Of a stretch of DNA of 47,705 nucleotides, positions 7,769 to 14,196 are shown in pieces. Origin of the DNA: a virus. The stretch covers positions 1 to 47,705 of the IMG/VR virus record IMGVR_UViG_3300046463_000145. The stretch is one strand, 5' to 3'. The translations under genes were made by a program, and so were the position numbers. The first letter of the stretch is position 1. Each line of letters starts with the position of its first letter. Under the pieces are notes generated by a model. That model was not told the DNA's origin. It was given only the letters and a program-made list of their open reading frames with translations, and did no database searches.

Positions 7769-7948
7769 ATGGAGGACAAGAAAATTGTAGTGAAGCACCG
7801 CCCGCGTCCGTGGCAGTCCCTAACTAACTTCGCGTGGTCCGACCCGCGCCCCTTCGTGGTGTACGTGGACGGGCAGCTTGCGAAGGACAATCGAGGCGGG
7901 GAGCGTCGATTTTCGACAGAAGCAGCCGCCCGCAAGGCGTTTTCCTGA
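7769..7948 (+). CDS. Hypothetical protein, 59 aa
   Basis: A 59-aa frame (MEDKKIVVKHRPRPWQ onward, ending STEAAARKAFS) with AGGAGAGGA just upstream of the ATG at 7769. The layout resembles small phage proteins with one beta hairpin and one helix: PFVVYVDGQLAKDNRGGERRF then a short helix. Function unknown. It is placed in the chain of small genes behind the 6982 promoter. Confidence 0.5.
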   Translation: MEDKKIVVKHRPRPWQSLTNFAWSDPRPFVVYVDGQLAKDNRGGERRFSTEAAARKAFS

Positions 7949-7977
7949 ACCCCTTTTAACGACACAAGGAGTAATTG

Positions 7978-8523
7978 ATGATAAACGAGCATAACGCCGC
8001 CCCTATCGCCCCGCGTGCGGACGTACCGGAAAACGTAATGTTGGCGCTTGACCGTATGTGCACCCCGCTTGATGAATCGAGACTCAGTGGGGCAACGGCA
8101 GCCGCCGACGCGCACTGCATGAAGCTGATCCGCGATTACGTGCTATCAGCCACGCGTGCGGACGCCGACACAGCGAATATTTACGAACGGTTCGACACAT
8201 GGATGAAAGGCCCGCACGCGCGAGTCCAAACCATGCTGGACGCCTTCGCAGCAGGCGCGAGTAATGAGCGTGCGGACGTGTTCAAGTGTGACGGGAAATT
8301 GTTATGTCGTCACTGCCTCGCCCCAGTGGTTCCAATGGGCGACGGGTACGAGCACCGACCTGAGCGTGCGGACGCCGAAAAGGATGCGGCGCTGACGGAG
8401 ATTATCGAAGAGTTTGGGGCGGGTGACTGGATTAACAGGCGAACTGGAGCAAGTGTGAACGCCGCGTCATTTGCCCGCGCAATCCTAGCCGCAATAAAGA
8501 ACAAGGAGATGAACAACCCGTGA
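7978..8523 (+). CDS. Hypothetical protein with repeated Arg-Ala-Asp motif, 181 aa
   Basis: The ATG at 7978 lies six bases after AAGGAG. The protein contains CDGKLLCRHCLAPVVP, two CxxC-like cysteine pairs that might bind zinc. The 11-mer GCGTGCGGACG occurs four times in the gene (8013, 8154, 8268, 8364), always in the same frame, giving the tripeptide RAD followed by V or A. Segments like ERADAEKDAALTEII recall hypothetical proteins of Burkholderia-type prophages (from memory). Function is unknown. Confidence 0.6.
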   Translation: MINEHNAAPIAPRADVPENVMLALDRMCTPLDESRLSGATAAADAHCMKLIRDYVLSATRADADTANIYERFDTWMKGPHARVQTMLDAFAAGASNERADVFKCDGKLLCRHCLAPVVPMGDGYEHRPERADAEKDAALTEIIEEFGAGDWINRRTGASVNAASFARAILAAIKNKEMNNP

Positions 8524-8765
8524 AAACGCCTACGCCAGAAGAACTTGCCCGCATTTCTGAATGCTTGGCATATGAACCTGAAACCGGGATAACGGACGAC
8601 CAAATCACAGAACTGTGGATGGACTCAGCGCTTTGCAAAGACCGACACATCGGATTCGGCCTGATGATCGCCGGCGAAGTTATGGCCCAACTTCGGGCGC
8701 GCGGACTGGTGAAGAACGCCTCTGAGCGCACTGTGAGCGGGACGGGGAAAAGCCGTGAAAGATAA
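8520..8765 (+). CDS. Hypothetical protein, 81 aa
   Basis: Starts with GTG in a GTGA overlap with the preceding gene. The sequence (MKTPTPEELARISECLAYEP, then ITDDQITELWMDSALC) is helical and acidic. The end NASERTVSGTGKSRER shares RTVSG with the middle of the next protein, suggesting the two were built from similar modules or that a small duplication lies here. No known function. Confidence 0.5.
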   Translation: MKTPTPEELARISECLAYEPETGITDDQITELWMDSALCKDRHIGFGLMIAGEVMAQLRARGLVKNASERTVSGTGKSRER

Positions 8766-9030
8766 CGAAATCAGAGACTTCGTAAGCGCTCTGACAAAAG
8801 TTGCTGAGGAATATGGACAGACACAGCAACTCAGAGAACGTATTCGCGGAATCGTATTTCCGTTTATCGAAGAAGCACGCCGCACTGTGAGCGGGCAGGA
8901 GGCGGTGTATCAGGTGCGTAGCGGGTATGGTTGGATTGATGTGTCGGAGGGTGAGTATGCAAACGGCTATCAAGACTCCGAACGCCGCATCGTCTACGCC
9001 GCGCCCATTCCCGCAACGGAACCGAAGTAA
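8755..9030 (+). CDS. Hypothetical protein, 91 aa
   Basis: GTG start at 8755 within the end of the previous gene. The first 45 residues form a helix (IRDFVSALTKVAEEYGQTQQLRERIRG); the rest, from VYQVRSGYGWIDVSEGEY, is a small beta domain of a type often seen at the ends of phage hypothetical proteins. No catalytic motif is visible. It is the last of the small genes before the lipoprotein. Confidence 0.5.
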   Translation: MKDNEIRDFVSALTKVAEEYGQTQQLRERIRGIVFPFIEEARRTVSGQEAVYQVRSGYGWIDVSEGEYANGYQDSERRIVYAAPIPATEPK

Positions 9031-9085
9031 CTAAAGTATTACAATTCCCCGCCGTTATTACCGGCTCTAACCTGAGAGATTCAAA

Positions 9086-9886
9086 ATGTACAAACTTGCT
9101 GCTGCCGTAACCCTTGCCCTCTCCCTCGCAGCCTGCGGAGGCGGAGGTAGCGACGCCACCCCGGCCCAGCCGGTAGCCAAGGTCCCCACCCTCTCCTTCT
9201 ACGGTAACGCGCTGGCAGCTCCTGCCAAGGCCACAGCCAAGGCCGCAGCTTCAGAAGCCGCAAGCGCAGCAGCCCCGGCCTCCGCCTCAGACGCAGCAGC
9301 CGCGACGGTCCAGAGCCTTACGGACGCCCTCGCAGCCCAAGGCGTTACCGCGAACGTAACCGCGCAGGTTATGGACGGAACCACGCTGCACGCTATTGTT
9401 ATGGGCGAAAACAACGGCCTGCCCCCGACTCCGGACCAATTCAAGCTGGACCCGTCCGAGTGGCTTATCGTTAATTTCGCGCTGGACGATATGGTTTCGA
9501 CTATCGATGTCCCGAGCCAAGCCGCAGCCCTCGCGCAATTCCAGCAGGACCTTACGGTATTCATCCAGCGGGGCCACGTCTCGGGAAAGAATACTTTCAT
9601 CGTTACGCCTATCCAAAGCTGCGACGGCTCCCCTACAGGGTTCTCCGCTACTGAGGGCCTGCGGAACGCCGAGAACCAAGCTTCCTACGCGGCCTTCGCC
9701 TTCATTACGGGCCTGGGTGCTGGTCCCATTGTCGTAGGGCCGGACGGTAAGAACGTGGATACCCTCACGGCGGGCCACATGGGCGCAGACTGCCGCACCC
9801 CGGATGCCTACCTGCTTAATCTCCAGACGCAAGCCATTGCTACGGACATTGCGGGACGCCTGAAGCTCGCAGCCGAAGGTAAGTAA
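9086..9886 (+). CDS. Secreted lipoprotein, possible degenerate SGNH-hydrolase fold
   Basis: A 266-aa protein with a signal peptide and lipobox LSLAAC, lipid-modified Cys at residue 17, then GGGGSD, the tether common in betaproteobacterial outer-membrane lipoproteins. An Ala-rich linker (about residues 45-75) follows. Later blocks loosely resemble SGNH hydrolases: LIVNFALDDM like the Asn block, NTFIVTPIQSCD, and TAGHMGADCRTPDAYL like the His block. The expected GDS nucleophile is absent (nearest is FYGNAL), so activity is doubtful. An exported lipoprotein beside the plasmid module suggests lysogenic conversion or superinfection exclusion (inference). Tandem hairpins follow its stop. Confidence 0.7.
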   Translation: MYKLAAAVTLALSLAACGGGGSDATPAQPVAKVPTLSFYGNALAAPAKATAKAAASEAASAAAPASASDAAAATVQSLTDALAAQGVTANVTAQVMDGTTLHAIVMGENNGLPPTPDQFKLDPSEWLIVNFALDDMVSTIDVPSQAAALAQFQQDLTVFIQRGHVSGKNTFIVTPIQSCDGSPTGFSATEGLRNAENQASYAAFAFITGLGAGPIVVGPDGKNVDTLTAGHMGADCRTPDAYLLNLQTQAIATDIAGRLKLAAEGK

Positions 9887-9897
9887 CACAGCCGGAC

Positions 9898-9959
9898 GGA
9901 GGGGCTTACGGGCCTCTCCCCGACTAGCTACCCGCCTAGCTAGTTTGCTAGTTTGTTTT
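9898..9959 (+). terminator. Tandem hairpins, probable transcription terminator
   Basis: Two stem-loops lie 12 to 60 bases after the lipoprotein stop. The first (9898-9919) has an eight-pair stem with one G-T pair. The second (9923-9944) pairs ACTAGCTA with TAGCTAGT around CCCGCC and is followed by a T-rich run ending TTTGTTTT at about 9959, as in an intrinsic terminator. This would separate the accessory genes from the parA operon. Confidence 0.6.
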
Positions 9960-9998
9960 CCGTATCCCTCGTAATAGAGCGGCCTGTCTTTACTCCCC

Positions 9999-10048
9999 TT
10001 GTACTACCCAGCCGCATAGGCTATTCTCGTGCAACAATCCAACACGAG
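9999..10048 (+). promoter_or_regulatory. Putative parA promoter with overlapping inverted repeat
   Basis: TTGTAC at 9999-10004, 17 bases, then TATTCT at 10022-10027 gives a moderate sigma70-type promoter. An inverted repeat, CTCGTG at 10026-10031 and CACGAG at 10043-10048, overlaps the -10 end and start point, as expected for an autoregulatory operator or partition site bound by the ParA/RHH pair. The spacer contains GCAACAATCCA, which recurs at 36413-36423. Confidence 0.5.
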
Positions 10049-10060
10049 AAGGAATAAAAC

Positions 10061-10735
10061 ATGAGTGTTACCTGTGTAGTCGCGCAGAAAGGCGGTACGG
10101 GGAAAAGCACGTTCTGTCAGAACCTAGCCGCCATACGAGCCGCACTTAATTACAAGTGCGTGATTCTGGACCTAGACGGGCAGGAGACTAGCCAAGCGTG
10201 GGTAGAGGAGCGTAGCGTCCTAGCAGGCGTGCAGCGTATCGAGGGCCGCACGCTTAAACACTTGCTGGAGGCCGACTTGGTAGAGGAGTTCGGGGCCTTG
10301 CTGGCAGACGCCGTAGACGGCTACACGGACGTATTTATCGACGTGGGCGGGAAAGATACCCGGCTGGCCCGTGCGGCCTTAGCTGCCGGCGATGCAATCG
10401 TAGTGCCCCTCAAGCCTTCCCCTGCGGACCTGCGGACGGTCCCCGCCCTGTACGCCGCGCTGGGGAGCCTCACGAAGACCCTAGGCCGGGGCATTAACGC
10501 CCAAGTGGTTCTCAATGAGGCGGACCCGCGCAAACGTCTAACTAAAGTAATGATTAGAGAGATGGAACAATTCTCCGACCTCCTGCCGAGGTGCAACACG
10601 CTAGTAGGCTCCCGCGAGTCCTTCAAGCTGGCTATGGCGCAGGGCCGGGGCGTCTGTGAGATGGCGGGCGAGGACTTCGACGCGAAAGCAGCCCACGAGA
10701 TTAAGTCCGTCTACTTGGAGGTCTACGGAAAATGA
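10061..10735 (+). CDS. parA: ParA-family partition ATPase
   Basis: A 224-aa Walker-type ATPase. The deviant Walker A KGGTGKST is at residues 10-17, Walker A' is VILDLDGQETSQAW near 38, and Walker B is DVFIDVGGKDT near 90. It lacks the N-terminal helix-turn-helix of long ParAs, so it is the small type Ib form. It should position the plasmid prophage at cell division by binding the nucleoid and a small partner protein, plausibly the next gene. AGAAGGA precedes the ATG. The stop overlaps the next start (ATGA). Strong evidence for an episomal life stage. Confidence 0.92.
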   Translation: MSVTCVVAQKGGTGKSTFCQNLAAIRAALNYKCVILDLDGQETSQAWVEERSVLAGVQRIEGRTLKHLLEADLVEEFGALLADAVDGYTDVFIDVGGKDTRLARAALAAGDAIVVPLKPSPADLRTVPALYAALGSLTKTLGRGINAQVVLNEADPRKRLTKVMIREMEQFSDLLPRCNTLVGSRESFKLAMAQGRGVCEMAGEDFDAKAAHEIKSVYLEVYGK

Positions 10736-11127
10736 GCAAGCCCCAGCCCACAATGTCCGCAGCCCGCACGAACCGGAGCACGGTACTGGAGGACTTACAG
10801 AAGGCTTCCACCGTGATTAACGCCGTTCCGGACCCGGACCAGACCTCCGTACAGCCTCTCAGTGCCTCTCCCGCACCTCCGGAGGTATCAGCGCACCTCC
10901 CGGACCCTGCGAAGCCCGCCTACCCCGCGTGGGCCGCTACGAAGGAGGAACGCCCGGATTTAGGCGTCCCCCTCAATGTGCGAATCCCTACAGACCTGTC
11001 CGAGGAGCTACGGGAGTTCTGTCTCCTTACCCGCCTGAAGCAGAAGGACGTAGTGGCCGATGCAATCCGCAGGCAGCTAGCCGCCCTGAAGCAGGAGCGG
11101 GCCGCGAAGCACGGGAGGGGCGGGTAA
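10732..11127 (+). CDS. Ribbon-helix-helix partition partner (ParB-like)
   Basis: A 131-aa protein with a disordered Pro/Ala-rich N-terminus (about 80 residues) and a C-terminal ribbon-helix-helix domain: LNVRIPTDLSEELREFCL then KQKDVVADAIRRQLAALKQ. Small RHH proteins following a small ParA are the centromere-binding partners of type Ib systems. The long N-terminal tail would carry the ParA-activating region. It overlaps parA by four bases and the next gene by one (TAATG). The parS site is unidentified; the inverted repeats near 10026 or in the origin region are candidates. Confidence 0.75.
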   Translation: MSKPQPTMSAARTNRSTVLEDLQKASTVINAVPDPDQTSVQPLSASPAPPEVSAHLPDPAKPAYPAWAATKEERPDLGVPLNVRIPTDLSEELREFCLLTRLKQKDVVADAIRRQLAALKQERAAKHGRGG

Positions 11128-11711
11128 TGGAAGCCGAGGAGGTGCAGGGCGAACTCTGGCCGGATAACGTGCAGGCGGAGACTCTTTTCTTTCACGTCCT
11201 ACGGGCGATGGTCCAGCGGGACAGAATCGCGGAGATGGGCGCTACGGCCTTCTGCGTCTACGTGGTGCTCAAGAGCTACGCCTCTCTGGAGGCTGGCTAC
11301 AGTAACCCCGGACGGGACTTGATAGCCCGCCACATAGGGGCGTCCGAGCCGACAGTAGACCGCGCTATTAACCGCCTCGTGGAGCTAGGTCTCGTGAAAA
11401 AGCAAAAGAGCACAGGCAAGGACAGCCGGGGCAACGAGTACGCACTCGTAGAGGCTATCCCGCTGGTAGACAAGGCCTCCCGCGAAGTAGTAGGGCAGGG
11501 CGAGGCGAAGTACATCCCGCTCCAATTCGAAGCCCTGCGTAAGCAGCTTGAGGGGCTGGCCGCGTCCGGGAAGATAGGAAAGGGCTTAGAGGTAAAGATT
11601 ACCCTCAATGCGAACTTTATAACGCAGGCCCCGAATAGCGTAGTCAATAACACCTACTACAACGGGACGATAGAAGTTATCCCCAAGGAGAGCAACACAT
11701 CAGACGAATAG
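11127..11711 (+). CDS. Winged-helix protein, probable plasmid replication initiator
   Basis: A 194-aa protein starting at the ATG of a TAATG overlap at 11127. Residues about 30-95 form a helix-turn-helix of winged type: ATAFCVYVVLKSYAS, NPGRDLIARHIGASEPTVDRAINRLVELGLVKKQKS. The remainder has no recognised domain. Its position after parA and the RHH gene, directly before a region with repeated palindromes, an AT-rich stretch and DnaA boxes, fits a Rep protein. A transcriptional repressor reading the same palindromes is the main alternative. Confidence 0.6.
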   Translation: MEAEEVQGELWPDNVQAETLFFHVLRAMVQRDRIAEMGATAFCVYVVLKSYASLEAGYSNPGRDLIARHIGASEPTVDRAINRLVELGLVKKQKSTGKDSRGNEYALVEAIPLVDKASREVVGQGEAKYIPLQFEALRKQLEGLAASGKIGKGLEVKITLNANFITQAPNSVVNNTYYNGTIEVIPKESNTSDE

Positions 11712-11714
11712 GCC

Positions 11715-11882
11715 GGAGACTTTAAAAGCTTTTAATATATAGAGTCTTTATAGGTCCTCATGGGTGAGGACTATCTACCCCGAAAACGCCCATTTAGTCC
11801 TCACCTGTGATTGTCGTTTTTCCGCAACACTCCTCATGGGTGAGGACTATCTTACTTATCCACAGGGCAGTTATCCACAGAC
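11715..11882. other. Origin-like region: AT-rich stretch, palindromic direct repeats, two DnaA boxes
   Basis: An AT-rich segment (about 11720-11750) is followed by a 22-base element present twice (11755-11776 and 11831-11852). Each copy holds a palindrome, TCCTCA-TGGG-TGAGGA. A third, inverted partial copy (TAGTCCTCACC) lies at 11795-11805. Two exact DnaA boxes TTATCCACA occur at 11856-11864 and 11871-11879, 15 bases apart on the same strand. Repeats, DnaA boxes and an AT-rich element after a Rep-like gene are the layout of a theta plasmid origin. The palindromes could also terminate the two converging transcripts. Confidence 0.8.
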
Positions 11883-11886
11883 GGAG

Positions 11887-12231
11887 CTAGCGCAATGCTA
11901 GCCGCTTCCTACCCACGGCTACGAGGTGATCCACCAAGTAGGCCAGAGGCTCCGCAGTATTCGAGAGCGGGTCTATCCCGCACGTCTGGAGCAGGGCAGA
12001 GGCCGCGTGTACGCACTCGTGTACAAGCGTCATTAACTTACCGTCGAATACCCCAATTACCCCGTCTACCTTCTTCCCGCCGTCGAAGGCCCCAGCCGTT
12101 CCCTTGAAGCTAACCTCCGTGTGATACCGGAGGGCGTGGAACTCCTTTACCGTGTCCGTGTATGCAATCCTCAAACCGTAGGGCTGCACGGTGTAGGTAG
12201 ACCTCACGGAGTAGCTACCCCAGCCTTCCAC
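11887..12231 (-). CDS. Putative zinc metallopeptidase-like protein, 114 aa
   Basis: A small protein with the zinc motif HECVH (TLVHECVHAASALLQ) and a downstream Glu within NTAEPLAYLVDHLV, a pattern of short M48/SprT-like phage proteins. The N-terminal part is beta-rich (YTVQPYGLRIAYTDTVKEF, VIGVFDGKLMTL). Start is the GTG at 12231, overlapping the o-spanin gene by 28 bases. It is the last gene of the leftward late operon, so its product is probably made with lysis and virion proteins. Substrate unknown. Confidence 0.6.
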   Translation of the reverse strand: MEGWGSYSVRSTYTVQPYGLRIAYTDTVKEFHALRYHTEVSFKGTAGAFDGGKKVDGVIGVFDGKLMTLVHECVHAASALLQTCGIDPLSNTAEPLAYLVDHLVAVGRKRLALR

Positions 12232-12467
12232 GTCCGGAGCGCTGCCTTGTCTGCCGTGCAGGCGTCAAGCTGGCCCCGCTCATTGATAAGCCACTGGGCG
12301 AGGTCCGCTACCGTCCGGCCCGCTGGGCGGGGGGCGTGCGTGCAATCCTTCAGCAGAGCATCCGGGGGCGTGAGGGCCTTTACCTGCACCACAGGGGCCG
12401 TAGCGCAGCCGGACATACAGGCCGTAGCCACGAGCAGCACGAAGACGATTAGGTTATTTCTGAGCAT
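12204..12467 (-). CDS. Rz1/LysC-like outer-membrane spanin lipoprotein
   Basis: An 87-aa protein with a hydrophobic signal (LIVFVLLVATACMSGC) and candidate lipid-modified Cys at 17 or 21. The pattern LTPPDALLKDCTHAPRPAG, then DLAQWLINERGQLDACTADKAALRTW matches the LysC group of P2-type o-spanins. It would sit in the outer membrane and join the inner-membrane spanin to disrupt the outer membrane in the last step of lysis. It overlaps the i-spanin gene by 14 bases, as LysB/LysC pairs do. Confidence 0.85.
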   Translation of the reverse strand: MLRNNLIVFVLLVATACMSGCATAPVVQVKALTPPDALLKDCTHAPRPAGRTVADLAQWLINERGQLDACTADKAALRTWKAGVATP

Positions 12468-12816
12468 CGCTGCCCCCGTCGATAGCGTCCCACACGTCCG
12501 CAGCCACTACAGCCGCAGCCGCCGAAGGGTTGGCCGAGACTGCCGAGGCCAGCCGGGTAGTAGCTGCTGCGTGCGTCTTCTGGGCTGTCTGGAGGGCGGT
12601 AGCCTGCGCTTCGAAGGCCGCACGGGTAGCCGAGGCTTCCGAGACTGCGGCTGCTGCGTTCGCCTGGGCCTGCGAGGCAGCTAGGGCCAGCGCTACCATC
12701 TCCTGCTTCTGTACCTTGCTATGCTCGAAGCCTGCGTACAGGGCGAGACATACGCCCGCAGCCATTAGCAGTCCTACGAGTCCAAGGAGGACTCTTTCCA
12801 CAATAGGAGAGAACAT
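12454..12816 (-). CDS. Rz/LysB-like inner-membrane spanin
   Basis: A 120-aa protein with one N-terminal membrane helix (VLLGLVGLLMAAGVCLALYAG) followed by a long Ala/Gln-rich coiled coil (about residues 35-95). This is the layout of an i-spanin that bridges the periplasm to the lipoprotein partner encoded next. It starts at an ATG overlapping the holin stop by one base. Confidence 0.85.
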   Translation of the reverse strand: MFSPIVERVLLGLVGLLMAAGVCLALYAGFEHSKVQKQEMVALALAASQAQANAAAAVSEASATRAAFEAQATALQTAQKTHAAATTRLASAVSANPSAAAAVVAADVWDAIDGGSDAQK

Positions 12817-13079
12817 TAATCATCCTTTGTCGGGGTGGGCTGGTCTCCGAGCTTCTGCCAGAGAGACCAATCCTTATTAAGAATGCCCCGCTTCAATGCT
12901 ACCGATGTCCTCCACATCCGGGGCAGTGCGCCGAATAGATAGAACAAGGTAAGAACGAGGGTAGCTGCCGAGACATACGTACTCAGGGGCAGGGTGGACA
13001 GGCTGTAGGCCGCTCCTGCTACGCTGGTTACTACTTGCGTGCCGGACGCGGACTCTGCCGCGCGAGAGAAAAGGCCCAT
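12816..13079 (-). CDS. Probable holin
   Basis: An 87-aa membrane protein from the ATG at 13079, which has GGAG five bases upstream; an upstream GTG at 13103 adds eight residues and is less likely. Two hydrophobic stretches are visible (VVTSVAGAAYSLSTLP and VSAATLVLTLFYLFGALPRMW), with a charged tail. Small size, two membrane segments and adjacency to spanins indicate the holin that times lysis. The endolysin lies about 6 kb away, an unusual separation, and may be able to export itself. Confidence 0.75.
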   Translation of the reverse strand: MGLFSRAAESASGTQVVTSVAGAAYSLSTLPLSTYVSAATLVLTLFYLFGALPRMWRTSVALKRGILNKDWSLWQKLGDQPTPTKDD

Positions 13080-13126
13080 GTAGGCTCCATTGGAGACAGG
13101 CACGGGGCCTATCCTAGTTTTATTGA

Positions 13127-13885
13127 TTACAGATACGAGACATCGATAGCCGTAAATTCCCAGTTAAGGGCCTCACGGAAGCCGACATAGTTATTAAAGT
13201 TACGGTTATCTCCGAACGAGTCCATATTGACGTTGACGGTTCCGCCTACGGTGTTGTAAGTCGAGAGGTACACTCCCGCGTTAGTCTGTCCTCCTGCGCC
13301 TGCGCCCACCACGTAGGCAGGCTGGATGCAGGCCACAGCCACCCGCTCCAGTACGGAGAAGCCGTAGCTACCTTGGGACGTTGCCCACGTTCCGCTATCC
13401 GAGGCGTAGCCCGTGGAGCCGTAGGCATACTTGGGGTTCCCGTGGATAGTGCCTACCGGCTTGGCAAACGGACTAAGAGCGTCCGCTACCAGCACTCCGG
13501 AAGCATTAAAGACTTGAAGGCCGTAGTGGCTGCTGCTCGTGGCCCAGTCGTTAGTATCGAAGACGTACATAGTTACAGCCGCCCCGGAGGTCCCTACGAC
13601 CGTTACGGAGTACCCGTTCCCGCTTTTGCTCCACGTCATAGGGGTCATATAACCGCCCGAGCATTCAAAGGCCACGAGCGGATTAAGAGCGGAGAAGGAG
13701 AACGTGGTTACGAAGCCCGAGGAGGAGCGGGTAGAGCCGTCCGAGATGGTGTACACCTGGAAGCCGCCCGCTGCGAGCGTCTGGGTAGTCTTCGTCCGTA
13801 GCTGGAGGTTAGGTAGTCCTATGTCGCTATCAATCTGGACTACGTTAGACCCGTCCGCCGCGAAGGATTGAAAGCCAGCAGGCAT
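13127..13885 (-). CDS. Tail-associated protein, 252 aa
   Basis: A beta-rich protein beginning MPAGFQSFAADGSNVVQID. Its opening resembles that of the next upstream gene (MAAGLQIWDASGRLRVD), so both belong to a family found downstream of lambda J in many siphophages. The body is Gly/Ser/Thr-rich like tail tip decorations. Lying between J and the lysis genes, it is probably a tail tip or fibre accessory protein in contact with the receptor-binding end. No enzymatic motif is seen. Confidence 0.6.
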   Translation of the reverse strand: MPAGFQSFAADGSNVVQIDSDIGLPNLQLRTKTTQTLAAGGFQVYTISDGSTRSSSGFVTTFSFSALNPLVAFECSGGYMTPMTWSKSGNGYSVTVVGTSGAAVTMYVFDTNDWATSSSHYGLQVFNASGVLVADALSPFAKPVGTIHGNPKYAYGSTGYASDSGTWATSQGSYGFSVLERVAVACIQPAYVVGAGAGGQTNAGVYLSTYNTVGGTVNVNMDSFGDNRNFNNYVGFREALNWEFTAIDVSYL

Positions 13886-14196
13886 TAGCGCACCCCATAG
13901 AAAAGCCAGCCCCGCATACGCTGGGTATGTGTGCCGAAACCGGCTGTGTAAGTCCAGGAGATGGTATTACCGGACACTGTAAAATTTGGGCGGGGTACGT
14001 CCCCGTCGATGTAGCCCCACACGTTCTCCTGCTGGAAAGCGAGGAAGGGCGTGCCCTGAGACAGGGCCGCATTAGACACGGACCCCGAGGATGCGGAGCC
14101 GTCTATGTAGACGCTACTGATAATGCGGGAGAGGCGGCTTGTGAAGTCCACCCGGAGACGCCCGGAGGCGTCCCATATCTGAAGACCCGCAGCCAT
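13885..14196 (-). CDS. Small tail-associated protein, 103 aa
   Basis: Start is the ATG at 14196, in a TAATG overlap with the J stop. The longer frame to 14247 lies wholly inside J and is disfavoured. The sequence MAAGLQIWDASGRLRVDFTS opens like the 252-aa neighbour, suggesting a paralogous pair or a shared tail-binding N-terminus. Residues after 40 are beta-rich (GNTISWTYTAGFG). Likely a short tail tip accessory protein. Confidence 0.6.
   Translation of the reverse strand: MAAGLQIWDASGRLRVDFTSRLSRIISSVYIDGSASSGSVSNAALSQGTPFLAFQQENVWGYIDGDVPRPNFTVSGNTISWTYTAGFGTHTQRMRGWLFYGVR

Noticed and set aside
7618-11127. Many TAATG and GTGA stop-start overlaps considered as recoding sites
   Set aside because: They are ordinary translational coupling, seen all over the genome, with no slippery sequence apart from the G/GT site.
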